DNA of 64,000 nt from positions 496,001 through 560,000 of the forward strand of contig CAZHLW010000001.1 in NCBI GenBank assembly GCA_964533375.1. The letters are read 5' to 3'. The position numbers and the translations under genes are program-made. Shown here in pieces: positions 40,314-48,662 of this stretch (positions are counted from its first letter, which is position 1; every line of letters starts with the position of its first letter). The notes under the pieces are model-generated. The model saw nothing but the letters and a program-made list of their open reading frames with translations. It had not been told where the DNA came from and made no database searches. The stretch comes from CALREJ01 sp964533375. GTDB lineage: Bacteria > Patescibacteriota > Gracilibacteria > Peribacterales > Peribacteraceae.

Positions 40314-41422
40314 GTAGTAACTCTTTCAATCTCTTCCTTACTGGTAATTCCCTGCTCGACCAGAATCTTTCCCCACTCTTTCATGGTCATATAGCCGTCT
40401 TTCTTCGCCTGTTCCTCCATCAGTTCTTCGCGTTCCTGTACCAAAATCATATCGCGCATCTGGGGGCTTACAACCAGCAGTTCCGGCAGCGTCATGCGGC
40501 CGCTGTAGGTTGCGGGATTTGCGGGGTCGTAGGTTCCTGCCTGCTTTGCTTCCGGGGAGAGTGTACGAATGAGGCGCTGGGCCAGAATCGCGCGGAGAGC
40601 CGGAGCGAATGTATACGGGCTGACACCCATCGAGAGCAAACGCGGAATGGCTTCCAGAGCGGAGTTTGTGTGGAGGGTTGAAAGCACCAAGTGACCGGTG
40701 AGCGCGGCATCCACAGCGGTTTGTGCGGTTTCCAGATCGCGGATTTCTCCCACCAGCACAATGTTCGGGTCATGGCGCAATACCGAGCGCAGGCCCGAGG
40801 CAAACGTGAAGCCGTGATCCGGATCAATTTCGCTCTGCACGATTCCTTTGATTTCATATTCCACCGGATCTTCCAGGGTGATGATGTTTCTGGCGGTGCC
40901 GATGACTGTCGTCAGCAATGAATAGAGTGTCGTCGTTTTTCCTGATCCTGTCGGACCGGTCACGAGCACAAGCCCGTGCGGGAGCTTCACAATCTCTTCC
41001 AGCTGCTTGACCATATCTCCCGGAAAACCGAGATCAGTAAGAGCTACAATACCGCGCTTCGGATCGAGCAGACGGAGTGTGACTGTTTCTCCAAAACGGG
41101 AAGGAAGCGTTGCCACACGAACGTTCACAATGCGGCTCTGGCCGTTCTCTTCTACGCCGAATGTGTACTGACCGTCCTGGGGAATATTGGTAATGTTGAG
41201 TTTCAACTTCGAGACGAACTTAATACGGCGCAAAAACATCTCATAGTTCTCGTGCGTCATCGGTGTTAATTCTTCCAGCATACCGCGCAGACGGATTTCC
41301 AGGCGGACGTGATCCTTTTCGGGAGACGTGTGGATGTCGGACACTCCTAATTCCGTACAATACTGCTGCAATTTGTCGAGTAATTGCTCGCCGTTGAGGG
41401 TTGAAAAGTCAGGATGAACCAT
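40310..41422 (-). CDS. Type IV pilus-type secretion ATPase (PilT/PilB/GspE family)
   Basis: From the ATG at 41422 this 370-residue protein has an N-terminal PAS-like domain (VSDIHTSPEKDHVRLEIRLRG) and a RecA-like ATPase. The Walker A is LVTGPTGSGKTTTLYSL, the Asp box is IITLEDPVEYEIKG, the Walker B region is ILVGEIRDLETAQTAVDAALTGHLVLSTLHTNSA-like and is split here as NIVLVGEIRDLET. The zinc-type Cys motif of PilB is absent. Retraction versus assembly role is open. TGCTATAAT ends 6 bases before the ATG, so it is leaderless. Confidence 0.9.
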   Translation of the reverse strand: MVHPDFSTLNGEQLLDKLQQYCTELGVSDIHTSPEKDHVRLEIRLRGMLEELTPMTHENYEMFLRRIKFVSKLKLNITNIPQDGQYTFGVEENGQSRIVNVRVATLPSRFGETVTLRLLDPKRGIVALTDLGFPGDMVKQLEEIVKLPHGLVLVTGPTGSGKTTTLYSLLTTVIGTARNIITLEDPVEYEIKGIVQSEIDPDHGFTFASGLRSVLRHDPNIVLVGEIRDLETAQTAVDAALTGHLVLSTLHTNSALEAIPRLLSMGVSPYTFAPALRAILAQRLIRTLSPEAKQAGTYDPANPATYSGRMTLPELLVVSPQMRDMILVQEREELMEEQAKKDGYMTMKEWGKILVEQGITSKEEIERVTT

Positions 41423-41473
41423 CTCATTATTATAGCAGATTTGGGGGTCCCCTGCTATCCTTCTGGCCTCACG

Positions 41474-44017
41474 ATGCTGCTGAAACGCTCCTCTCACCTC
41501 TCGGAAACCCAGAAGAAACGTTCGCTCCTCCAGCGAATGGTCATTTTACACAGCGTATTGCTGGTTTGTGGCCTCACGCTGGTTGCCCGCATGATGCAGC
41601 TGCAGATAATTGACAGAAAAGAATATCATGATGCAGCGCAATCACAGCACTTCGGAGGCGTCCGTCTTCCTGCCCAGCGCGGCGAAATCCTCGCCCTCAA
41701 CAGCAAAACCGGCGAAACGACGATCCTCGCAACCAATACCACGCTTGATCTTCTCTACGTCGATCCGCTCATTGCCGATGACCCCGGATTTATTGCAGAT
41801 ACACTCTCCAATCTCCTCATTACCGAGCAAATCCACCGGAGCTGCAGCGAGGGTAAAGAAGAGTGTCCGCGTGAACTCATTTCCTTTTCAGGATCGCCCT
41901 ATGCTTCGCGCTTCGACCCTCTCTCTTTTGTCCGGAAAATTTCCACGGGGTCACTCCTCGAACCGCTTCCGTCGGAATTGCCGGTCGGAACCGACACCAA
42001 AATTCCGGATCTGACAGAAGTCCGCCGCATGTTCGCACGTGATATCCAGCAGCGCATTTCCGGAAAGCAGGTGACGTTCGTTCCTATTAAATACAGCGTG
42101 ACCAAAACCGAAGCGGAAAAAGTGAACGCGCTCAATATTCCAGGTATTACTGTGAACCCGGAATCAAAACTGATTTCCGGCGATCCGGAGATGCTCAAAA
42201 ATTCGTCCATCTCATCCATCAGTAAACAGCTTGCGGGCATCCTGAATATCGACCAGGAAAAACTTGCATATTCCCTGCGTTCCAGACCGCTCCGCTACGT
42301 TGCGATCATGCGCCGCCTCACTCCGCAGACATCGCTGCTCATCAAAGAAAAAATGCTTGATTCCCTCACTGCCACAAACACCCTCCGTGCCAACGCCGGC
42401 AGCCGTGAAGAAGCTGAAAAAATTGTCGATCCGCTTCGCTCTGTGGCGCTCATTGCGGAGCACTGGCGCTACTACCCGGACGACACGGTGGGATCGCAGG
42501 TGGTCGGATTTCTCAACACCAACCGCGAAGCGCAGTACGGTATTGAGCGCACATTCGATACACAGCTTCGGGGTCAGGAAGGACTTATCAGCACGGTGAG
42601 CGATCTGCAGGGGGGACAGATTCTTACCTCCAACCAAACCATTATTGATGCCAAAAACGGCGATACAGTGGTTCTGACTATCGATCCTTTCATCCAGCGC
42701 AAAGTCGAAGAAATGATGCAGGACGGTATCAAACGGTTCGAGGCCGACAGCGGTCAGGCCATTGTAATGGATCCTCAAACCGGCCGCATTCTTGCAATGG
42801 TCAATGCCCCTCTCTTTGAACGCAACACGTACGCATCGGTGTACGACAAACTGCCGATTACGATCCCGCAGGAAAAACTGCCGACCATCGTGGTGGAAAT
42901 TTATAATCCTGAAACGAACGTCCGCATTGTGAAAGATTACGTGAGCCAGGTCTTTACCGACGAAGGCCGCGCGACGCTGCCGGATAAAATCCAGAAAGAA
43001 CTCTCCGCTCTGCAGCGTGATTTCGACCTGAAAGATCTGGCGCGCTATTACTACTATCTTGGAGAAAATGACCGCGTCGAAATTTTCCCGACAAGCGTTC
43101 CGAATATTTGGCTGAAGTACAAAAACAACATCGGTGTCGGTGCGTATCTCAACCGCACGGTGCAGGAAATTTATGAGCCGGGATCCGTCATGAAACCAAT
43201 CACGATGGCAATCGCGCTTGATCAGGGTGAGATCACGCCGGAAACCATCTACAACGACGACGGTCCGGTGAAGGTGGACGAGTACACTATCAACAACGCT
43301 CTCAAGAGGTTTTACGGAAAAGTCGACATGACGTACTGTCTGGCGTTTTCTATTAACACCTGCATGACGAGTATTTCCGCCAGACTCGGCAGCAAGCTGT
43401 TTGAACACATGATCGAAAAGTTCGGTTTCGGGAAAGTGACTGCCATCGAACTGGAAGATGAAGTAACCGGAGACATCAAGCCCTGGCGTCGCTGGAGCTT
43501 GTCCGATCTTGCGACTGCATCGTTCGGACAGGGTATCTCTGCCACTCCGTTACAAGTTGTGACCGCAAATGCCGTCCTAGCAAACGGCGGTAAACTGATG
43601 CATCCGACCATTGTCGACAGCGTCATCCACGCAGATGGTACCGTCGAAACATTCACTCCGCGCATTGTGGACCAGGTCATCACAAAGGAATCATCAGACA
43701 CCATTAGCGCCATGCTTGTGCATTCCACGAATACGGGTTTTGCGAAACGTGGAAAAGTGAAAGGCTATGCGACTGCCGGTAAAACGGGAACAAGTCAGAT
43801 TGCCGGTCCCGGTGGCCGCTACGAGTCCGGTACCGGTTCCACTGTTGGTACGTACCTTGGCTACGGTCCGGTGCCAAATCCCAAGTTTATTGTGCTCGTG
43901 AAACTTGACCGCCCCAAAAACCAGCAGATTGCCTACGGTGAATCCACCGCCGGTCCGTTGTTCCATGATATCGCAGCGTTTTTGTTTGATTATTATAATA
44001 TCCGGCCGACGGAGTAA
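41474..44017 (+). CDS. Class B penicillin-binding protein (FtsI/PBP2-type transpeptidase), large form
   Basis: From the ATG at 41474 this 847-residue protein has a cytoplasmic start, one membrane helix (about residues 20-42), a dimerisation domain with RLPAQRGEILA, and a transpeptidase domain. Active-site motifs are GSVMKP (SxxK), SINTC (SxN) and GKTGTSQ (KTG). About 100 extra residues lie between the conserved AMVNAPLFERN region and SxxK, containing a charged coiled-coil-like stretch; this makes the protein longer than the usual 550-700. It crosslinks septal or lateral peptidoglycan. The extended -10 TGCTATCCT is at 41452-41460. Confidence 0.93.
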   Translation: MLLKRSSHLSETQKKRSLLQRMVILHSVLLVCGLTLVARMMQLQIIDRKEYHDAAQSQHFGGVRLPAQRGEILALNSKTGETTILATNTTLDLLYVDPLIADDPGFIADTLSNLLITEQIHRSCSEGKEECPRELISFSGSPYASRFDPLSFVRKISTGSLLEPLPSELPVGTDTKIPDLTEVRRMFARDIQQRISGKQVTFVPIKYSVTKTEAEKVNALNIPGITVNPESKLISGDPEMLKNSSISSISKQLAGILNIDQEKLAYSLRSRPLRYVAIMRRLTPQTSLLIKEKMLDSLTATNTLRANAGSREEAEKIVDPLRSVALIAEHWRYYPDDTVGSQVVGFLNTNREAQYGIERTFDTQLRGQEGLISTVSDLQGGQILTSNQTIIDAKNGDTVVLTIDPFIQRKVEEMMQDGIKRFEADSGQAIVMDPQTGRILAMVNAPLFERNTYASVYDKLPITIPQEKLPTIVVEIYNPETNVRIVKDYVSQVFTDEGRATLPDKIQKELSALQRDFDLKDLARYYYYLGENDRVEIFPTSVPNIWLKYKNNIGVGAYLNRTVQEIYEPGSVMKPITMAIALDQGEITPETIYNDDGPVKVDEYTINNALKRFYGKVDMTYCLAFSINTCMTSISARLGSKLFEHMIEKFGFGKVTAIELEDEVTGDIKPWRRWSLSDLATASFGQGISATPLQVVTANAVLANGGKLMHPTIVDSVIHADGTVETFTPRIVDQVITKESSDTISAMLVHSTNTGFAKRGKVKGYATAGKTGTSQIAGPGGRYESGTGSTVGTYLGYGPVPNPKFIVLVKLDRPKNQQIAYGESTAGPLFHDIAAFLFDYYNIRPTE

Positions 44018-44114
44018 GACCTCGACTACGCTCGGTCTGACTCTGTTGGGATACCATGGTGGACGATTGTCTCTGGAGAGATTGTATGAAGAATCGGATC
44101 GCTATACTGAGATG

Positions 44115-44645
44115 ATGAAACAGTATTACGTGTATATTTTGGAATGCTCTGATGGAACATATTATACAGGCGTTACCAATAATTATCGGCGACGATTGCA
44201 GGAACATGAACAAGGTATTCATTCCGATTCATACACAGCAAAAAGATTGCCGTTTCAGCTGGCCTATCTGGAAACTTTTCGTGATATTCGCAAAGCAATT
44301 GCCCGTGAAAAACAATTGAAGACATGGAGCAGGGCAAAGAAGGATGCGTTAATAATCAAAAATATCGATCAATTACATATCCTGGCAACCTGCATCAACA
44401 CAACCCACTACATTCTTTTCAAGCCCATTGCCTCTTCTATTTTCATCCATCGAAAAACACTCAACAAAGTTTTTTCCCCAAAGTCAGGCCGAGCGGAGCC
44501 GAACCCTACTTCACCGTCACACTCTTCGCCAGATTCCGCGGCATATCCGGATCTTTTCCTCTCTGCACCGCAAGCTCATACGCCAGCACCTGAATCGGAA
44601 TCACGTTTACGATTGCCTGCGCGGTTGCCGCGTCCGGCACTTTAA
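44115..44645 (+). CDS. GIY-YIG nuclease-domain protein with unusual C-terminal extension
   Basis: This 176-residue protein begins with an intact GIY-YIG domain (MKQYYVYILECSDGTYYTGV, RRRLQEHEQG, about residues 1-85), including the KTWSRAKKDALI tail found in the UPF0213 family. The normal length is 80-100 residues; here the frame stays open for about 80 more, ending antisense to the last 140 bases of glmS. The tail is Ser/Pro-rich and probably not a folded domain; loss of the original stop is likely. TATACT ends 6 bases before the second ATG (44115). Confidence 0.72.
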   Translation: MKQYYVYILECSDGTYYTGVTNNYRRRLQEHEQGIHSDSYTAKRLPFQLAYLETFRDIRKAIAREKQLKTWSRAKKDALIIKNIDQLHILATCINTTHYILFKPIASSIFIHRKTLNKVFSPKSGRAEPNPTSPSHSSPDSAAYPDLFLSAPQAHTPAPESESRLRLPARLPRPAL

Positions 44646-46284
44646 TCCATTCATCAAAGATCTCATTATTTTCCGGAGCGACTCCAATCACCAGCGCGCC
44701 GCGTGCTTTCAGCTGCACGGCGTTGCTTAAAATATCCGGTGTCACTTCGTCATTCCCCGCGAGCACGATGCACGGCGTCCCCTCTTCAATCAGCGCGATG
44801 GGTCCGTGCTTTAGTTCTCCACCCGCAAATCCTTCGGCGTGAATGTAGCTCACTTCCTGAATTTTGATGGCGCTCTCGAGGGCCATCGGATAGTTCCAGC
44901 TCTTCCCGATAATATACAAATCTTCCTTCGTTTTGATTTTATCTGCGAGCTGCTTCAGGCGTTCCACGTAGCGCGGGTTCAACATGTCGTTGATCATCGA
45001 TGCGGTTTCAAGCAGCAGCTTCTTTCCTTCCTGCAGTTTTCCGGCGAGTGCGTACGCAACAAGGAGCAAGACCGCGAGCTGACCTGTGAGGGCCTTCGTG
45101 GATGCAACAGCGCGCTCAGGTCCTGCATTGATGTGCAGCGTGTAGTCCGATGCGCGATCGATACTTGATCCTTCCACGTTCACAATGGACAGCACCTTCG
45201 CACCTTTGCTCTTTGCGACCTGCATGGCTTCCAGTACGTCTGCTGTCTCTCCACTCTGACTGACAACAATCAGCAGGGATTCTTTCTTCAGGAAGTGGTG
45301 ATACACCTTGAACTCACTCGCAGGAGCGAAGTTCACGTGCTTCTGTGCAATAACAGAGAAGAAGTAATCGGCCGCCATACACGCTTTTCCGGCGGTGCCG
45401 CAGGCAGACAGGAATGTTCCCTGTGCATCACGGATGGCATTGGCAACCGTCATGATTTCTTCGTCACTCTGGTTCACCGCACGTGCAACGCTCTCTTTCT
45501 GCTCCATGATTTCCTTCAGCATGTAGTGTGCGAAATTTCCCTTGTCCGCCTGTTCCACATTGAAGGTGATTTCAATCTCGCGCTTCATGTGTTCCGCACC
45601 GGTTTCGATATCCGAGAAAATAATCGATTTGCCGTTGGTCACAAGCATTTCACCATCGTCGAGGTATTGGACCGTGCGTGTGTGATGCATGAACGCCGGT
45701 GTGTCCGATGCCACAAAGTAGCCGTCGCTTCCAACACCCACAATCAGCGGAGACCCCGTGCGTGCCGCAACCATCGTGTCGCTTGTGGCGTGGACCGCGA
45801 GGATTGCGTAGCGGCCGGTGAACTTCTGACATGCGAGTCGCACTGCATGTGCGAAGTCATTTGTTTCTTTCAAATATTCCTCAATCAAATGTGGTGCAAC
45901 TTCTGTATCTGTCTCCGATGTAAACACATGTCCCTTCGCTTTCAGCTCATCGCGCAGCTGCTGATAGTTTTCAAAAATACCGTTATGCACAACGGCAATC
46001 GTCTTATCGCCGTTAAACTGCGGATGGGCATTTGCAACAGTGACTCCGCCGTGCGTGGCCCAGCGCGTGTGGCCGATTGCGAGCGAGGAATTATTGGATA
46101 GTAACGCGCCATCCACGCCGCTGATCTTTCCGATTTCTTTCTTGGATGTCAGAAAGGCATCATTCCCGTTTTTCCAGGCGACTCCCCAGGAATCGTAGCC
46201 GCGGTATTCCAGGCTTTTCAGGCCGTCGACCGCCATTTTGGTCGCGTCTTTCCGATCACCGATATATCCGAAGATGCCGCACAT
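44506..46284 (-). CDS. glmS: Glutamine-fructose-6-phosphate aminotransferase (isomerizing)
   Basis: From the ATG at 46284 this 592-residue protein starts MCGIFGYIGDRKD, so Cys2 is the glutaminase nucleophile. GHTRWATHGGVT, AVVHNGIFENYQ and SETDTEV are glutaminase motifs. Two SIS domains follow (ACGTAGKAC, SQSGETADVL, VEGSSIDRASD, GKSWNYPMALESAIKIQE, EGFAGGELKHGPIALIE). It ends KSVTVK, the family terminus. It makes glucosamine-6-phosphate for peptidoglycan. TATACT ends 7 bases before the ATG; no room for a glmS ribozyme. Confidence 0.97.
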   Translation of the reverse strand: MCGIFGYIGDRKDATKMAVDGLKSLEYRGYDSWGVAWKNGNDAFLTSKKEIGKISGVDGALLSNNSSLAIGHTRWATHGGVTVANAHPQFNGDKTIAVVHNGIFENYQQLRDELKAKGHVFTSETDTEVAPHLIEEYLKETNDFAHAVRLACQKFTGRYAILAVHATSDTMVAARTGSPLIVGVGSDGYFVASDTPAFMHHTRTVQYLDDGEMLVTNGKSIIFSDIETGAEHMKREIEITFNVEQADKGNFAHYMLKEIMEQKESVARAVNQSDEEIMTVANAIRDAQGTFLSACGTAGKACMAADYFFSVIAQKHVNFAPASEFKVYHHFLKKESLLIVVSQSGETADVLEAMQVAKSKGAKVLSIVNVEGSSIDRASDYTLHINAGPERAVASTKALTGQLAVLLLVAYALAGKLQEGKKLLLETASMINDMLNPRYVERLKQLADKIKTKEDLYIIGKSWNYPMALESAIKIQEVSYIHAEGFAGGELKHGPIALIEEGTPCIVLAGNDEVTPDILSNAVQLKARGALVIGVAPENNEIFDEWIKVPDAATAQAIVNVIPIQVLAYELAVQRGKDPDMPRNLAKSVTVK

Positions 46285-46347
46285 GGCGGGCAGTATAGTG
46301 ATGATGAAAGGCGGGTGCCAGAGACAAGATGTGAAGATTTCGTGAAA

Positions 46348-46376
46348 TTTGACAAAAGAATTGAAAGTCACTTGAA
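46348..46376 (+). promoter_or_regulatory. Promoter TTGACA-N17-TTGAAT of the AAA+ gene
   Basis: The consensus -35 is at 46348-46353 and a weak -10 at 46371-46376. The -10 ends 8 bases before the TTG at 46385, supporting that unusual start codon. Confidence 0.55.
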
Positions 46377-46384
46377 TACCCGTC

Positions 46385-47764
46385 TTGAATAGCATTCCTC
46401 AATCCTCACAGGTTTCCGAAGGGAGCGATGTCGATATCCGTCATCTGGCTGCTGCGTTGCTTCGTATTCATAGTCAAACATCCTCTGCAGTCCTTACAAA
46501 AATTTTAGGTGCCGACTCTGCGCATACTACTCAGCAAGAGCTGCATCAGTTGGTTCAAGAGATTGCACAGACCTGTGCGCAAGTGCTGACAACACAGAAC
46601 ATGCGTTCGTATGAGCGGCTTACGGCACTGCTGCGTCCGGATGAATATCCTCTCCCCCCGGAATTACAGACACTCCATCCTTCTCTTGTTGAACATCTCA
46701 GGTCCTCAAAAACGAACGAGCATTTCACACACTCAGGCGTTCTCTTCTTCGGTATTCCTGGAACAGGAAAAACGGAATACACGCGTTTCCTGGCACATGA
46801 AGTACAGGAGAATGCAGATGTTGTTGTTGTGAACATGAATCTCATCCGCGATGCGTCGTCTCCCGGTGATACACTCTTTCAGCTCTACCGCCATCTTGAT
46901 GAAGTGGCACAGCAAAGCGGTCGGTATGTTGTGGCACTTCTGGATGAATTCGACAAAATGATGAACAAGTTTTCACAGGTGAATGTACAGACGAAACGCA
47001 CAGAGAGTCATCAGGCTGTAGAAAGGCGCTCTGAATTTACTCAAACTGATGAAAAGCAAGTATCCCATGCCATTGATGAGAAAGGGGAAGCACTGCTCTC
47101 GACTTTCAAAACGATTCTCAGCGGCACCGGAAATATTCAACGTGTATTTACAATTGCGACAACCAACCAGCAGGAATTACCTGCTGAACTGACTCGCGAT
47201 GGTCGATTAAAGCCTGTTGCACTAAAAGCCTTCGGTATGCCCAAATTGCCTGACAGAGGTCCTTCTGATCCAGATTATAGAGGGTATCATCGGACTCTTC
47301 CTCGTCTCCTCTCGGTGCTCCAGGCAACATGTGTGCGCCTGACAGGTCAGCCTCAGCCGCTCCTCCAAGATCTTCTCCAAAAATTGCAGGACTATTTCAA
47401 CGGTGAAGAATGTCAGTCGATTCTGCAGATCGATGAAGAAGATTATCAATCATCTACTCATGGTGGTGCTATTCTTGCGACTATTTTACGTATGTTATCA
47501 GTTGATTATACCGCTATTCCGCAAGAGGTGCGAAGAAGCTTCTTTATTGCATTTGATGATACAATGACGCAAGTCAAATGGGGCGGTAGCGGTTTTATTA
47601 CGCATCGCGCTATTCCGGAATTTAAACAAATGTCAGAAATGACATGTTCCAAGGTTGCTGCTTATTTCAAAGAGCGGCAAGAATTATTTGCCAGCTCCGA
47701 CCCCGTTGTCATTGGAAACGCAGTGGCAGAACTCATTTTCCCGCAGCTACAGAAGCCTGTGTAA
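46385..47764 (+). CDS. AAA+ ATPase of unknown function
   Basis: This 459-residue protein has an N-terminal helical region of about 100 residues, then an AAA+ core: Walker A FFGIPGTGKTEY (residues 122-132), Walker B YVVALLDEFDK (181-191), sensor 1 FTIATTN (255-261) and a following RDGRLKP with arginines in the place of the arginine finger. Between Walker B and sensor 1 there is a polar insertion of about 40 residues (QTKRTESHQAVERRSEFTQ). The layout resembles cell-division-control/ClpX-like ATPases only generally; no partner gene is linked. The start is TTG, supported by the promoter. Confidence 0.75.
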   Translation: MNSIPQSSQVSEGSDVDIRHLAAALLRIHSQTSSAVLTKILGADSAHTTQQELHQLVQEIAQTCAQVLTTQNMRSYERLTALLRPDEYPLPPELQTLHPSLVEHLRSSKTNEHFTHSGVLFFGIPGTGKTEYTRFLAHEVQENADVVVVNMNLIRDASSPGDTLFQLYRHLDEVAQQSGRYVVALLDEFDKMMNKFSQVNVQTKRTESHQAVERRSEFTQTDEKQVSHAIDEKGEALLSTFKTILSGTGNIQRVFTIATTNQQELPAELTRDGRLKPVALKAFGMPKLPDRGPSDPDYRGYHRTLPRLLSVLQATCVRLTGQPQPLLQDLLQKLQDYFNGEECQSILQIDEEDYQSSTHGGAILATILRMLSVDYTAIPQEVRRSFFIAFDDTMTQVKWGGSGFITHRAIPEFKQMSEMTCSKVAAYFKERQELFASSDPVVIGNAVAELIFPQLQKPV

Positions 47765-47786
47765 GAAAATGGTCCCTATTCTTGCC

Positions 47787-47815
47787 TTGACTCCCCTCTT
47801 TCCCTCCATTACAGT
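47787..47815 (+). promoter_or_regulatory. Promoter TTGACT-N17-TACAGT of rpsT
   Basis: The -35 is at 47787-47792, the -10 at 47810-47815, and the ATG follows after 9 bases. Confidence 0.6.
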
Positions 47816-47824
47816 CTCGCGGCT

Positions 47825-48082
47825 ATGCCTTTGACCAAATCAGCCATCAAACGGGTAAAACAGGATGCCGCACGCCACAAGCGTCTGGTCCCCTACAAGA
47901 CCATCATGAAAACCATGATGAAGAAGCTTGCCGATAGCCTGAAGGAAGGAAAGAAGGAAGAAGCCGTGGCCCTGCTTCCGAAGGTCTATAAGAGCATCGA
48001 CATGGCAGCAAAGAAGAATATCATCCACAAAAATACTGCTTCCCGCAAGAAGTCTCTGGTGGCCCGCATGGTCGCAGCCTAA
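47825..48082 (+). CDS. rpsT: Small ribosomal subunit protein bS20
   Basis: This 85-residue basic helical protein matches S20: MPLTKSAIKRVKQDAARHKRL at the start, KTIMKTMMKKL, and HKNTASRKKSLVARM at the end. It binds the 5' domain of 16S rRNA. ruvX follows 9 bases later, so they are probably cotranscribed. Confidence 0.93.
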   Translation: MPLTKSAIKRVKQDAARHKRLVPYKTIMKTMMKKLADSLKEGKKEEAVALLPKVYKSIDMAAKKNIIHKNTASRKKSLVARMVAA

Positions 48083-48091
48083 GCATTTCTG

Positions 48092-48457
48092 ATGCGCGTT
48101 CTTGCCCTGGATATCGGGAAGAAACGGACAGGCGTCGCTTTTGTCGATACCGAGAACGACATTCCCCTGCCGCTGGATACCATTATTGAAACCTCGACCA
48201 AGCAGATGATTGCGCGTGTGCTGGATTTAGCTGAAGAACGGATGGCGGATTTAGTTGTCGTTGGCTTACCGCTGCTGCTCTCTGGTGCCGAGGGATCACA
48301 ATCCGGATATGTGCGTGAATGTGCGGATTTGCTTGAGAAAAAGGGTCTCGTCGTCACATTTATTGATGAACGGTACACCACATCCAAAAATACCTCTTTT
48401 GATGGAGATGCCAGAGCGGCCTGTGAATTATTGCAGACGTATCTGGAAAGCCGCTAA
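48092..48457 (+). CDS. ruvX: Putative pre-16S rRNA nuclease / Holliday junction resolvase-like protein
   Basis: This 121-residue protein is YqgF/RuvX. It has the RNase H-like start MRVLALDIGKKRTGVAFVD, LVVVGLPLLLSGAEGSQS, and VTFIDERYTTSKN, with the acidic residues of the active site (Asp7, Glu and Asp in later strands). Family role: maturation of the 5' end of 16S rRNA, which suits its position after rpsT. Confidence 0.93.
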   Translation: MRVLALDIGKKRTGVAFVDTENDIPLPLDTIIETSTKQMIARVLDLAEERMADLVVVGLPLLLSGAEGSQSGYVRECADLLEKKGLVVTFIDERYTTSKNTSFDGDARAACELLQTYLESR

Positions 48458-48553
48458 ACTTGCTTTATTTAATGAATATGTCACAAATATCAAATTTGAC
48501 AAACTCCAAAAATACTATAAATTATAACACTTGATCCTTTTCCAAACATCTGG

Positions 48554-48573
48554 CCACAGCAACATAGCTGTGG
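48554..48573. other. Hairpin in the 205-bp leader before the sigma-4/HARE-like gene
   Basis: CCACAGC-AACATA-GCTGTGG is a perfect 7-bp hairpin. A TTGACA (48497-48502 region) and AT-rich -10-like words lie upstream, so a leader of about 120 bases may precede the ATG at 48663. TGTGGAAAA here also matches the complement of the DnaA-like boxes at 52517-52566. I see no ORF in this gap. Confidence 0.4.
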
Positions 48574-48662
48574 AAAACAGTCCAGACGAACCAATGGAAG
48601 ATCTTTTGCTCCTGTCAATGTTCTGGTAAAACGAAGGATGTTCTCTTTTTCCTCCCGACCCT

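Noticed and set aside
42212..43408. Open frame of 398 codons antisense to the PBP gene
   Set aside because: His/Arg-rich composition typical of an antisense shadow, while the sense strand carries all PBP motifs.
46285..46384. glmS ribozyme upstream of glmS
   Set aside because: The glmS ATG follows a -10 by 7 bases and only 100 bp separate it from the divergent AAA+ gene; no ribozyme core seen.
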